Position numbers and translations under genes: made by a program. Positions 8,586 through 18,977 of a stretch of 49,503 bases of DNA are shown here, piece after piece. The notes beneath the pieces are model-generated. The model did no database searches and was not told the origin of the DNA. It saw only the letters and a program-made list of their open reading frames with translations. This DNA comes from an uncultured cyanobacterium (lineage in GTDB: Bacteria > Cyanobacteriota > Cyanobacteriia > PCC-6307 > Cyanobiaceae): assembly GCA_903935205.1 (NCBI GenBank), contig CAIZQU010000169.1, positions 1-49,503 on the forward strand. Reading direction: 5' to 3'. How positions within the stretch are numbered: the first letter of the stretch is position 1; every line of letters starts with the position of its first letter.

Positions 8586-9719
8586 TCAGCCCGAGGCTCC
8601 GGGGGAGCGGCATCGCCATCTCCTGGAGACACCGAGTCTCGCCCACAACCGCGCCCCCCGCTCCAGGCGCTGCCCCCAGCGCAGGCGCCAGGTCGGTGGC
8701 TCCTGCAGGGGCGGTGTCCCGTCCAGCAGCCGTTGCCAGTGCTGCTCGATCTCCTCGAGGGCCCGATGCCAACGCCGGGCCAGGGCCGCTTCGGAGCTCT
8801 GCTCCAAGAGGGCCGCCAACCTGACGGGATCCGCCCGCCAGGCAGCCGGCTCGGCCACCGCCGCAGCGATCCGCTCCAGGTCGGCCAGCAGGCTGCCGCA
8901 GCCGATCTGATGGCCCAGGTGGCCGGGATCGAGGCTATCGGCCAGGGCATGGTTGAAACTGCTGAACAGCACGCATCCAGAGGCCAGGGCCTCCAGGGGC
9001 GGCAGACCGAAGCCCTCGCTGACGCCACGGCCCCGCCAGTAGTCGGCAGAGTCGTAGAGGACAACGGTGGCGCTGCGGAACAGGTCCACCAAGTCATCGA
9101 CCCAGCCCTCCTGCAGCTCGACCCGCAGCCCCCGATCCCGCAGGGCCGGCACCAGTTGTTCCAGCACATAGCGGCTGTTCTTGCGCGCCTGAACCAGCAC
9201 ATCGATCGGCCGGCTGGGTGGCTGCTGAGTAGCCTCGTCCGTGACCAAGGTCCGCGGATCGTTCCAGGGCACCGCCGCCGACGCGGGCCGGAGCCATTTG
9301 CCGTCGAGGGCATTGGGAACCAACAACAGGGGATGGCGAGGGGCCCTGTCCCCCCAATACCCGAGGGTGTTGCGGCTCACCGCCAGCACGGGAACACCGG
9401 GGGGCAGATCAAATCCGTAGCCACTGCTGTGGGCGTGATAAGCCACGGGCCGGCCTTGCAGCCTTCGCAACAGACCCGGCACATCAAAGCCCCAGCTCAC
9501 CACCCACAGGCACTGGCCAGGGGCCCGCTCCCGGGCCAGCAGATCATCAAGAAAAGGATGATCGGCCTCGCGCTGCCGGTAGGTGACCAGCTCCACGGTC
9601 CGGGCGGGCAGGGAGGCCACCAGCCTGGCGGTCTGGAGCTCCACCAAAAGGCCGCCACAGCGGAACCGGCCCGTGGTGCCCGGCAGCAGGAAACGGATCG
9701 GTGCGAGGCAGCTGGTCAA
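8586..9719 (-). CDS. Putative glycosyltransferase (GT-B/GT4-like), high-GC
   Basis: A 377-residue protein whose C-terminal part carries EGFGLPPLEALASGCVLFSS, the E-x7-E motif of GT4 enzymes. Before it come DVLVQARKNSRYVLEQLVPAL and a segment resembling the second Rossmann domain. The N-terminal half contains PVAYHAHSSGYGFD. It probably transfers a sugar in envelope glycan synthesis. It lies 59 bases downstream of heme oxygenase on the same strand, but its GC content matches the core, unlike the glycosyltransferases before 8.2 kb. The track start is a TTG and no ATG lies nearby in frame, so the N-terminus is uncertain. The basic tail after about residue 340 is atypical. Confidence 0.75.
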   Translation of the reverse strand: MTSCLAPIRFLLPGTTGRFRCGGLLVELQTARLVASLPARTVELVTYRQREADHPFLDDLLARERAPGQCLWVVSWGFDVPGLLRRLQGRPVAYHAHSSGYGFDLPPGVPVLAVSRNTLGYWGDRAPRHPLLLVPNALDGKWLRPASAAVPWNDPRTLVTDEATQQPPSRPIDVLVQARKNSRYVLEQLVPALRDRGLRVELQEGWVDDLVDLFRSATVVLYDSADYWRGRGVSEGFGLPPLEALASGCVLFSSFNHALADSLDPGHLGHQIGCGSLLADLERIAAAVAEPAAWRADPVRLAALLEQSSEAALARRWHRALEEIEQHWQRLLDGTPPLQEPPTWRLRWGQRLERGARLWARLGVSRRWRCRSPGASG

Positions 9720-9778
9720 TGGGATCGGGGGTGTCCGCAGCGACGGTGCGGTCGCTGCGGAGTCTGCCGGAGCCTGGC

Positions 9779-10492
9779 TCAGGCCGGCACCACCTCGGTG
9801 CTGCCGGCCCGCTGGCGGCGGGTGAGGAAGCCGAACAGCACCTTGCCGATGGCGGCGATCAGGTTGCCTTCCAGCTCCTGGAACATCTTCATGTTGCAGT
9901 GGAAAGCCTGATTGGCCTCCTCGACGATCCGATCGGCCATCGCCTGATCGATCGGCAGGCTGTCGAGCACGGCGCGGTAGTTGGTCTTGAAGCCCTTCTC
10001 GTCAGGGATGGCGTCGAATTCGTAGAAGCGCAGGCCGTCGTGTTCGCCGAGATTCATCGCCTTCTGGGCGATGTTCTTGAGAATCTGGCCGCCGGAGAGG
10101 TCGCCGATGTAGCGGGTGTAGTGGTGACCCACCAGCAGCTCCGGTGCCTCCTTGGCGACGCGGCGCAAGCGGGCCGCATACTCCTGGGCGCCGGGGGTGG
10201 CGCGGATCTGGTTGCGCCAATCGGGGCCGAAGTAAAAGGCGAGGTCCTGTTCAAGGGATTCTCGCCGGTTGAGGGCTGGGAAGTGGATCGGACCGACCAC
10301 AGGATGGTCGCTGAGGCGGCCGATCTCCTCCTCCATGGCGCTATAGACAAACCAGAGGTCGGCCACCAGGGTGCGGTAGCTGGCCTTGTCGACCACACCC
10401 TTGAGGAAGCAGCTCACAAAGCCGGTGTTCTCGGCCATGGTGTGGGCCTTCTTCGTTCCCTCACGGAGCTGGGAGGCAAGAGCGACGGGCAT
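9779..10492 (-). CDS. ho1: Heme oxygenase (biliverdin-forming)
   Basis: A 237-residue heme oxygenase. It opens heme with ferredoxin-derived electrons to give biliverdin IXalpha, CO and iron, the first step of phycobilin chromophore synthesis. The N-terminus LASQLREGTKKAHTMAEN contains the proximal heme ligand His17. The distal-helix motif GDLSGGQILKN is at about 130-140. Other family hallmarks are FVYSAMEEEI, SLEQDLAFY and NMKMFQELEGNL. Length and sequence match cyanobacterial HO1 closely. The start is ATG. No adjacent bilin reductase gene is present in this window. Confidence 0.97.
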   Translation of the reverse strand: MPVALASQLREGTKKAHTMAENTGFVSCFLKGVVDKASYRTLVADLWFVYSAMEEEIGRLSDHPVVGPIHFPALNRRESLEQDLAFYFGPDWRNQIRATPGAQEYAARLRRVAKEAPELLVGHHYTRYIGDLSGGQILKNIAQKAMNLGEHDGLRFYEFDAIPDEKGFKTNYRAVLDSLPIDQAMADRIVEEANQAFHCNMKMFQELEGNLIAAIGKVLFGFLTRRQRAGSTEVVPA

Positions 10493-11268
10493 GGCCAGGC
10501 GAGCGGTCAGCGGAAGCGGAAGGCAAGGCTAGGCGGGGCCTGGTGGGATAAGGGTTCAAGGTTGCGAAGGATTACGGCTGGGGCGGCCCTGTGGGGCTGG
10601 GCCTGGGCGGCCGGAGGCCGAGCATGGGCAGCCCCCTGGGGCCGCAGGGGCCCGTGCGGCGTCCCGCAAAGGTCGCGCCCATCGAGAGCCTGGTCCGCGC
10701 GCCTGGGGAAGCGCTGACCAGCCGATCAGCCGCCCGGCCAGCCCATGGCCACCGCCTGGATCTCCGAACGCAACGGGCCAAGCGGCATGGTTGCCCAGGG
10801 CTCCTCAGGCCCCTGGATTCGCTCGCAAAGGCGGCCGCCGCGGCCCTGGCCTCTGGAACCGGACAGCATTGGGGCCAACAAGGACACCGGACCGAGGCGG
10901 CGCCCCCTCCAGCCCCAGGCGAGGGCAGCCCATGGGTCCGTTCGAATCGGGGTGCAGGGCTGCCTGAAAGTCCTCCCAAACGGGGATACCCAAGGCTGCT
11001 CTGCCTCAGGGATTGCATCGTCGACAGGGCTTGATCAAACGCTGCAGCGTCGTTCCGCCGCCATGGCAGGGGAGATCTCGACGTTGAAACAGCCCTGGAT
11101 CGGGCTGGACTCGGGGGCGGCCCCGCACCACTCCCGGGCTGCCCAGGCCAGCGCCACAGCGGCGGCGCCCCCTGACTCGTCGCCAGCAAGAAAAACCGAT
11201 CCTCCGCGTGCAGCCTCAACGCCCTCGGAGCTCCAGAATCCAGAGCCCTGATTTGCTGGCGCAACCGC
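10493..11268. other. Long GC-rich stretch with no recognisable gene
   Basis: About 775 bases between heme oxygenase and the next gene. Long open frames exist on both strands (minus 10572-11417; plus 10591-11034 and 10745-11251). All have low-complexity Pro/Arg/Ala/Gly translations and no family motif, as expected from chance frames in GC-rich DNA. It could hold a decayed gene. The heme oxygenase promoter should be near 10493-10560. No RNA gene was recognised. Confidence 0.45.
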
Positions 11269-11718
11269 TCAGGCCACCTGGGAATCGGCGTCGCCGAACA
11301 GCTCGAACAACTGGCGGCAGAAGGTGCGCAGGGTGTCCTCCACCGCGGGGCTGGGAGGGTGGGGGCCGCTGGCCCGCCAGTCCCCCACCGTGGCCAGGGA
11401 CCAGCGCTCGCCGGCATAGGTGAGACCCCGCAGGGTCACCCCCAGCAGGGGAGGCCTCGCGGGACCGCCCACCCCGCCAGGCGGGCCGGCCAACCGCAGC
11501 TGCACCAGCACCGAGCGGCACTGGATGCGGGGACTCCAGCCGGGGAAATGGAACGAGAGGTCCACCGTCTCCGGCTCGCCGAAGGCCCGGGTCTGGGGAT
11601 CGTCGCGCCAGGGGTTGAGATTGGCGCGAGCATCGGGGAACTGATCGCGAAACAGGCTGGCCGCCGAGGCGATCGCCTGGGCGAGCTGCAGAGTCCGGGC
11701 CTGGTCCGCGGCGTTCAT
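11269..11718 (-). CDS. Conserved-looking hypothetical protein, 149 residues
   Basis: I do not recognise a named family. The product from the ATG at 11716-11718 is soluble, with no signal peptide or membrane segment. It begins MNAADQARTLQLAQAIASA and contains ARANLNPWRDDPQTR, a segment around VDLSFHFPGWSPRIQC and a C-terminal helix RTFCRQLFELF. An AGGA sits eight bases before this ATG. The longer frame to 11892 has a low-complexity N-terminus and is less likely. Codon use matches the core. It is divergent from icd, with about 200 bases between. The sequence looks like a cyanobacterial protein of unknown function; that is an impression, not a search result. Confidence 0.7.
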   Translation of the reverse strand: MNAADQARTLQLAQAIASAASLFRDQFPDARANLNPWRDDPQTRAFGEPETVDLSFHFPGWSPRIQCRSVLVQLRLAGPPGGVGGPARPPLLGVTLRGLTYAGERWSLATVGDWRASGPHPPSPAVEDTLRTFCRQLFELFGDADSQVA

Positions 11719-11924
11719 GACAGCCATCCTGAGGCCAGTGGCGCCGCTGTGACAGGCCGATCGGCAGTTGCGCACAGGCAGCGCGGCGACAGCGGCCCAT
11801 CGACGGCCCCGACGGCAAGCAGGAACTGGGCGAGCACACAGGGTTCCCCAGGCGCCGATCACCGCAAACCTTCCGGTGTCAGCCACCGGCATAGGCTCGA
11901 AATTCCGTTGCGCCTGGGCGCCCG

Positions 11925-13355
<1,431 letters not shown>

Positions 13356-13620
13356 AACAGCCCGCCCAGCACAGGGCTCACCGGCAACACCGCTCAGGAC
13401 CGGCGTCGGATCCGGGCCGCCATGGCGCCATGGCGGCCCGGTGATGCGCCCGGTCGCGCCAGCTGACCGGGAAGAACTGGCAACAACTGGCCGGGATCGG
13501 AGCCGGCCTGCAGCAAGCCTGGCCAGGACTCCGCAGCCCGGGGCAGCCGGTCACGCCCTGCCGAAGGCTTGGTGCCCCAGGCCATCAACAGGGCGTGACC
13601 GGGGCAGGCAGACTGCAGCA

Positions 13621-15036
13621 ATGGTCTTCCGTGCTGAACCCTCCACCCCAGCCCCCGCCGCCGGTGGGCTGGCTGGCACCTCTGCCAGCTCCCCCTCCCC
13701 GACGGCGGCAGCAGTCCAGATCAGCGCCGCCGATCCCTGCGTCCACTGCGGCTTCTGCCTGCCCACCTGCGCCAGCTACCGCGTGCTGGCCACGGAGATG
13801 GATTCCCCCCGGGGCCGCATCCACACCCTCAAGGCGATCGAGGCCGGCACCCTCAGCCTCGATGCCACGGTGGCCCGCCATTTCGACAGCTGCCTGGGCT
13901 GCTTCGCCTGCGTCAGCGCCTGCCCCTCCGGCGTCCGCTACGACCAGCTGATCGAAGCCACCCGCCCGAAGCTCAACGCCCCGGAGCTGCGCACTCCCGC
14001 CCAACGGGCCTTCCGCCGCCTGCTGTTCAGCCTGCTGCCCTACCCGGCCCGGCTGCGGGCAGTGCTCACCCCGCTGCGGGCCTATGCCGGCACCCCCCTC
14101 CAGGCCCTGGCCCGGCGCAGCGGCCTGACCCGCCTGTTCGGCCCCCAGCTCGAAGCCCTCGACAGCCTGCTGCCGCCCCTGGTGCCGGAGGCCTTCCGCG
14201 ATGGCCTGCCGGTGGTGGTGCCGGCCCAGGGCCCTCGCCGCTACCGGGTGGGCCTGGTGCTGGGCTGCGTGCAGCGGCTGTTCGATCCGGCGGTGAACGC
14301 GGCTGCGATCGAACTGTTGAGCGCCAACGGCATCGAGGTGGTGATCCCCCCCGATCAGGGCTGCTGCGGCGCCGTGACGCACCACCAGGGGGAACTGGCC
14401 CAGACCGAGGAGCTGGCCAGCGCGATGATTCGTTCGTTTGAGGCGGTGCTGGGGGAGGGCCGGCCGGCCGGAGCCGATCCCCTCGACGCGGTGCTGGTGG
14501 CGGCTTCCGGCTGCGGCCACACCCTCAAGCATTACGGCACGATCCTGGTGGCCGCCCATGGCAGCGCCTTCGCCGCCCAGGTGGCCGACATCCAGGAATT
14601 CCTCGACCGGGTGGGACCGAGCGAAGCCTTTCGCGCTGCCCTCCAGCCCCTGCGCCACGACGACGGGCTGCCGGCCACGGCAGAGCGTCCACTGCGGATT
14701 GTGTATCACGACGCCTGTCACATGCTCCACGGCCAGGGCCTGCGCCGCGAACCGCGGGCCCTCCTGCGTCTGATTCCCCACGTGCAGCTGGTCGAAGCCA
14801 GCGAAGCCGGCGTCTGCTGCGGCAGCGCCGGCATCTACAACCTGGTGCAGCCCGAGGAGGCCGCCGAGCTGGGCCGGATCAAGGCCGATGATCTCAGCGG
14901 CAGCGGCGCCGATCTGGCCGTGAGTGCCAACATCGGCTGCACGCTCCAGATCCGCCGCCACCTCCAGGACAGCCCGCGGCCGATCCCGGTGCTCCATCCG
15001 GTCGAAGTGCTGATGCGCAGCCTCCGGGGGGGATGA
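13621..15036 (+). CDS. glcF: Glycolate oxidase/dehydrogenase iron-sulfur subunit
   Basis: This subunit carries electrons from FAD-dependent glycolate oxidation in photorespiration. From the ATG at 13621 it has 471 residues. It holds two 4Fe-4S ferredoxin motifs, CVHCGFCLPTC (Cys40, 43, 46, 50) and CLGCFACVSACP (Cys91, 94, 97, 101). Two cysteine-rich CCG domains follow, with CCGAVTHHQGE and a C-terminal CCGSAGIYN. The longer frame from 13441 adds sixty low-complexity residues and is rejected. The stop overlaps the ATG of the next gene by four bases, so the sensor-like gene is probably co-translated. glcE lies 3.9 kb downstream; glcD is not in the window. Confidence 0.94.
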   Translation: MVFRAEPSTPAPAAGGLAGTSASSPSPTAAAVQISAADPCVHCGFCLPTCASYRVLATEMDSPRGRIHTLKAIEAGTLSLDATVARHFDSCLGCFACVSACPSGVRYDQLIEATRPKLNAPELRTPAQRAFRRLLFSLLPYPARLRAVLTPLRAYAGTPLQALARRSGLTRLFGPQLEALDSLLPPLVPEAFRDGLPVVVPAQGPRRYRVGLVLGCVQRLFDPAVNAAAIELLSANGIEVVIPPDQGCCGAVTHHQGELAQTEELASAMIRSFEAVLGEGRPAGADPLDAVLVAASGCGHTLKHYGTILVAAHGSAFAAQVADIQEFLDRVGPSEAFRAALQPLRHDDGLPATAERPLRIVYHDACHMLHGQGLRREPRALLRLIPHVQLVEASEAGVCCGSAGIYNLVQPEEAAELGRIKADDLSGSGADLAVSANIGCTLQIRRHLQDSPRPIPVLHPVEVLMRSLRGG

Positions 15037-17249
15037 GGGCAGCCGCCGTGGCCACGACGTCGGCGCAGGGCACGACCCGCCGCCCGATGCGGCTGATCAA
15101 TGTGCTGGCGCTGGCCGCGGCGGCGCCCCTGCTGGCCCTCACAGTGGCGATCGGCTCGCTCAACTGGTGGAACGGCCAACGATCCGCCCAGACCCTGGCC
15201 TTCGGGCTGGGAGCCGCCATCAGCGCCCAGGTGCGTCTGCAGCTCGACGAACTGCTGGCCGCGCCGCGCCAGGTGAACACCCTCAATAGCCAGGCCATCG
15301 CGGATGGGCGGCTCAACCCGGACGACTTCGCCCAGATGGGCCAGACCTTCATCAGCCAGATGCAGGTGTTTCCGGTGGGCTACATCAACTACGGCAGCCA
15401 GGAAGGCGATTACATCGGGATCGAGCGACTCGACAACGGCCATCTCCAGCTCAACATCACCCAGCGACGACTGGGTCCAAGCCGCCAGTTCGTCTATGCC
15501 ATCGGCCCAGACGGACCGGAGACCCGGCCGCTGCAGATCATCGACCCGATCCCGGCCGCCACCGAGGAAGCCTGGTATCGCGAGACCGTCAAGGCGGGCC
15601 ATGCCACCTGGAGCTCGATCTACCAGTGGGACGACAAGCCCGAGGTGCTCTCGATCTCCTACAACCAACCCGTGCTGCACCCGGATGGCCGGCTGCGCGG
15701 GGTGATCGGCATCGACTTCACCATCAACCAGCTCAACCACCGCCTGGCCAGGATCTGGGGCGGCCGGCCCGGCGCCCTGCTGATCACCGAACGCAACGGC
15801 ATGCTGGTGGCCAGCTCCAATGGCAACACCGTCGAGACCCGCCCGGGCCAGCCACCACGGAGGCGGCGGATCAATGAAAGCCGCAACCCCCTGGAGCTGG
15901 AGGCGAGTCGCCTGCTGTTCCGGCCCCGTACCGCCGGCCAGGGATTACGGCTGGATGAAGCGCTGATTCAGCGTGGCAAAACCAATGGCAGCCACGGGGG
16001 CCTGAGCACCGACGGCACCTTCATCGAGGCCCTGCCCTGGAGCGACCGCCACGGCCTGAACTGGCTGGTGCTGGTGATCATCCCCAAGCAGAGCCTCACC
16101 GCAGAGATCCGGCAGCAGACCCTGCTGACCAGCCTGCTGGGCCTGGCCAGCCTGATCGTGCTGCTGCTGCTCTCCAATCGCATCACCCACTGGATCCTCA
16201 GCCCCCTGCGGGAGCTCAGTGGCGGAGCACACCAGCTGGGGATGGCGATCCGCCGCTCCCCCGGAGCCTCCCTGCAACTCAGGCCCCGGACAGTCCGCGG
16301 CAGCGCCGAGGAGATCACCGTCCTGGGCGATGCCCTGGACAACCTGATCAGCACCTTCAACGGCATGGTCGCCGCCCTGCGGCGCAGCGGCAATCGGCTG
16401 GAGCGGGAGCTGCAGCAGAAGGCAGCGGCCCTCGACCGCGCCAGCCGGCGCGAGCAGGAGGCGCTGGAGGCCGGTGCCGCCCGTGAGCGGTTCCTCGGCC
16501 ATCTGGGGCGGGAGCTACTGCAACCGGTGGCGGATCTGCGCGGCGCCACCCGCCTGGCCCTGGGCGAACAGGACGCCGGGCACCTGGCCATCCAGCTGGC
16601 CCGCCTCGACGCCGCGGCCCGCAGCCTGGAGCGCCTCGCCCAGTCCCTGCGGGACCGGGCCCGGATCGCGAAGGGCACGGTTGTGCTCCGCTCCGAACCG
16701 GTGGATCTGACCCAGCTGCTGAGCAGCACCGTGGCGATCCTCGAGCCGGCGGCCCGCAGCCGCGGCCTGAACCTGCGCTGGCGGCTGGAGACCGGCACGC
16801 CGCGGCTGCTCCACGGCGACCGGGAACGGCTGAGCCAGGTGCTGGAGCATCTCCTGGCCCGAGCGATCCGGGTCGGCGGGCCGGGGGAGATCTGGATCGA
16901 GGGCTCAGCCCCCCGCGAAACCGGCCAGTCCTGGCTGCTGCTGCGGATCGTTGACGGCGGCGGCGACGGTGACATCGAGCGGCTGCGGCGCTGCCTGTCC
17001 CCCTCCGGCCCCCAGGCCTGCCTGGACGACCCGGATCCGCTGGAGGATCTCGGGCTCTCGGTCTGCGGCCAGCTGCTGACCCTGATGGGGGGTCGGGCCA
17101 CGGTGGAGCCGCGCCCGGACCGGGGCACCGTGGTCAGCCTGCAGCTACCGACCAGCAGCGCGGGAAGCGCCGGCAGCGCCTCTGCAACGGCAGCGGAACC
17201 CGCGAACCTGAATCCCCCAAGGGCAGAGCCCTGGTGGGATCGACCCTGA
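15033..17249 (+). CDS. Sensor histidine kinase-like protein, degenerate catalytic core
   Basis: A 738-residue membrane sensor. Segment one is at about 21-43. A periplasmic double-Cache-like domain spans about 50-345 (VGYINYGSQEGDYIGIER, GVIGIDFTINQLN). A second membrane segment is at about 363-381, a HAMP-like linker at 383-450, then coiled coil and a kinase-type region at 480-706. The H-box reads FLGHLGRELLQPV, with Arg493 where the phospho-acceptor His normally stands. The N-box (HLLARAIRV) lacks the usual asparagines, and the D-T-G-x-G loop is DGGGDGD. It is therefore probably a pseudokinase or non-phosphorylating sensor. It overlaps glcF by four bases (ATGA), which suggests a link to glycolate or small carboxylate sensing. 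No response regulator is adjacent. Confidence 0.85.
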   Translation: MRAAAVATTSAQGTTRRPMRLINVLALAAAAPLLALTVAIGSLNWWNGQRSAQTLAFGLGAAISAQVRLQLDELLAAPRQVNTLNSQAIADGRLNPDDFAQMGQTFISQMQVFPVGYINYGSQEGDYIGIERLDNGHLQLNITQRRLGPSRQFVYAIGPDGPETRPLQIIDPIPAATEEAWYRETVKAGHATWSSIYQWDDKPEVLSISYNQPVLHPDGRLRGVIGIDFTINQLNHRLARIWGGRPGALLITERNGMLVASSNGNTVETRPGQPPRRRRINESRNPLELEASRLLFRPRTAGQGLRLDEALIQRGKTNGSHGGLSTDGTFIEALPWSDRHGLNWLVLVIIPKQSLTAEIRQQTLLTSLLGLASLIVLLLLSNRITHWILSPLRELSGGAHQLGMAIRRSPGASLQLRPRTVRGSAEEITVLGDALDNLISTFNGMVAALRRSGNRLERELQQKAAALDRASRREQEALEAGAARERFLGHLGRELLQPVADLRGATRLALGEQDAGHLAIQLARLDAAARSLERLAQSLRDRARIAKGTVVLRSEPVDLTQLLSSTVAILEPAARSRGLNLRWRLETGTPRLLHGDRERLSQVLEHLLARAIRVGGPGEIWIEGSAPRETGQSWLLLRIVDGGGDGDIERLRRCLSPSGPQACLDDPDPLEDLGLSVCGQLLTLMGGRATVEPRPDRGTVVSLQLPTSSAGSAGSASATAAEPANLNPPRAEPWWDRP

Positions 17250-17257
17250 AAGGCGCT

Positions 17258-18925
17258 TCAGACCCCTGGCTCCCGGCCGCCATCGCCCTCGAACAGCACC
17301 AGCAGCTCGGCCAGGGTGGCCTCACCGCCGAGATTCCCCGGCACGGTCACCACCGGCAGGTCGAGGGCTCCGGCCACACCGCCCGCCGCCTGGGTTCCCC
17401 CCCCTGGGGCAAGCACCAGAGACACACCGGGCAGCAGCTGCCCCTGCAGCTCCACCGCCGCCAGCCCCAGGCCTTCGGCCAATAGGGTCTGGCTGGTGGT
17501 ACCGCCCTTGCTGATCACGTAGCCAAGCCGCGGCGCCAGGCGCCCCACAAGCCGGGCCATGGCCCCGGCCAGGCTGAGGCCCAGGTGGCGCCGTTCGCGA
17601 TCGTGCCGGCAGGGAACTTCGCCCCGGCTGGTGTGCAGCACCGGAATCCGGCCCGCCACCAGCAGGCCCTCCAGCCGCTCCAGCCAGGCCGCCTCCAGGG
17701 AAGCCAACAGCCGATCCGGCAGGGGCCCTTCCAACACCCGCTGCACCTTCTCCACCGGCACATCCACCGCCCCACAGGAGGGTTCAGCCAGCAACCGGGC
17801 CAGCTGCCGATCCGCGAGCGGCACATGGGAGCCCACCAGCACCAGCCCCGGAAGGGGAGCACCGCCAGTCCCGCGGCGGCGCAGGGCCGCCAGCTCAGCG
17901 GCACTCCGGGGCTGGGGAGGTAACGGCGCCAGGGCGTTGAGCAAGCTGGCGGCACAGTGAACCAACAGCCGCGGCCGCGGCCCTGCACTTGGAGCGGGCC
18001 CGCCGCTGCTGCAGGCGCCGCCAGGCAGGCCAAGGGGGACCGGACCATGGTGGTCGGCCGCGCCACCGTCGCCGGCATCAGGGCCGGTCCTGCCAGGGGG
18101 GGCGGCACCAGTGGCGGCGGGGTCGCTGACGGCAGCCAGCGCCCGCACCGCCTCCCCCAGGTGAGCCAGCTGGCGGTGGCTGCAGGCATCGACGGCCACC
18201 AGTCGACCCGCCGACCAGGCCGCCGCCGCCGCCGCCCCGCCGACCTGGGGCACGGCAAGGGCGACGAGTCGGCGGCGCAGATGGTCCCCACCCCGCTCCA
18301 GGTCATCGAGGCTCAACCGGGCCACCCCGGCGGCGGGCAGTCGTCCGCCGCTCTTCTGCTCCACCCAGTCGGGCAGATAGCTCGTGCCATACCCGAACAG
18401 ACGATCGCGCCCAAAGGGTGTCTCATGCACCGGGGTGCCCTGAAGCCGATGCACCCCCTCGACCGTGGTGCGCCCTCCCTCCAGAAAGGCCGGCACCAGC
18501 AGGGTGGCGTCGAATGGGCCGAGGGCCTCGGCGATGGCCTCGATCTCCAGGGGGAAATGGCCCCGCAGGGTGGAATCACCACGGCTGACCAGCAGCCAGC
18601 GGTCGATCATCCCGGCGGAGCGCGCCTCCTCCAGGGCGGGCCCCAGGGCCGCGACGATCGCCCCCAGCCGCTCCCGGGCCGCAGCCGGAGCCAGGGCGCG
18701 GCTGTTGGCGAGCAGAAACAGAAACGGGGAGGGATGGCGCAGGGCCGCCGCCAGGGTGTCGCCATCCCAGCGCAGCAGCAGCGGGCAGCCGTGCAGGGTC
18801 TGGGAGCCGGTGGGGTCGTCATCGAAGACGATCACCTTGAGCCGATCGCCAGGCGGCTCCGGCGGGCGGGATCCCTCCAGGGCCGACCCGGCAGGGGCGA
18901 TGGGGGAGGGTGACACGGGGTCCAA
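17258..18925 (-). CDS. DUF1537 four-carbon acid sugar kinase family protein
   Basis: About 555 residues. Members phosphorylate four-carbon sugar acids such as erythronate, threonate or 3-oxo-tetronate with ATP. The N-terminal substrate domain begins LKVIVFDDDPTGSQT (about 29-43) and includes LLVSRGDSTLRGHFPLE, ATLLVPAFLEGGRTT and GYGTSYLPDWVE. The C-terminal nucleotide domain has YVISKGGTTSQTLL. Residues 268-319 form a Gly/Ala/Pro-rich low-complexity insert between the domains, which is unusual. The TTG at 18925 is the longest start; GTGs further in, for example at residue 31, are alternatives. It converges on the sensor gene with only eight bases between, and diverges from glcE. Confidence 0.87.
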   Translation of the reverse strand: MDPVSPSPIAPAGSALEGSRPPEPPGDRLKVIVFDDDPTGSQTLHGCPLLLRWDGDTLAAALRHPSPFLFLLANSRALAPAAARERLGAIVAALGPALEEARSAGMIDRWLLVSRGDSTLRGHFPLEIEAIAEALGPFDATLLVPAFLEGGRTTVEGVHRLQGTPVHETPFGRDRLFGYGTSYLPDWVEQKSGGRLPAAGVARLSLDDLERGGDHLRRRLVALAVPQVGGAAAAAAWSAGRLVAVDACSHRQLAHLGEAVRALAAVSDPAATGAAPPGRTGPDAGDGGAADHHGPVPLGLPGGACSSGGPAPSAGPRPRLLVHCAASLLNALAPLPPQPRSAAELAALRRRGTGGAPLPGLVLVGSHVPLADRQLARLLAEPSCGAVDVPVEKVQRVLEGPLPDRLLASLEAAWLERLEGLLVAGRIPVLHTSRGEVPCRHDRERRHLGLSLAGAMARLVGRLAPRLGYVISKGGTTSQTLLAEGLGLAAVELQGQLLPGVSLVLAPGGGTQAAGGVAGALDLPVVTVPGNLGGEATLAELLVLFEGDGGREPGV

Positions 18926-18977
18926 GGGAGCTGGGCGGGGGGCGACGGCGGGGAAGCCGGCGTGGCACCATCGTGCC

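Noticed and set aside
10572-11417. Minus-strand open frame of 281 codons in the long spacer
   Set aside because: Pro/Arg/Ser low-complexity translation, partly antiparallel to other equally long frames and overlapping the real 149-residue gene out of frame.
13585-14997. Minus-strand open frame of 470 codons
   Set aside because: Antisense to glcF; no recognisable domain.
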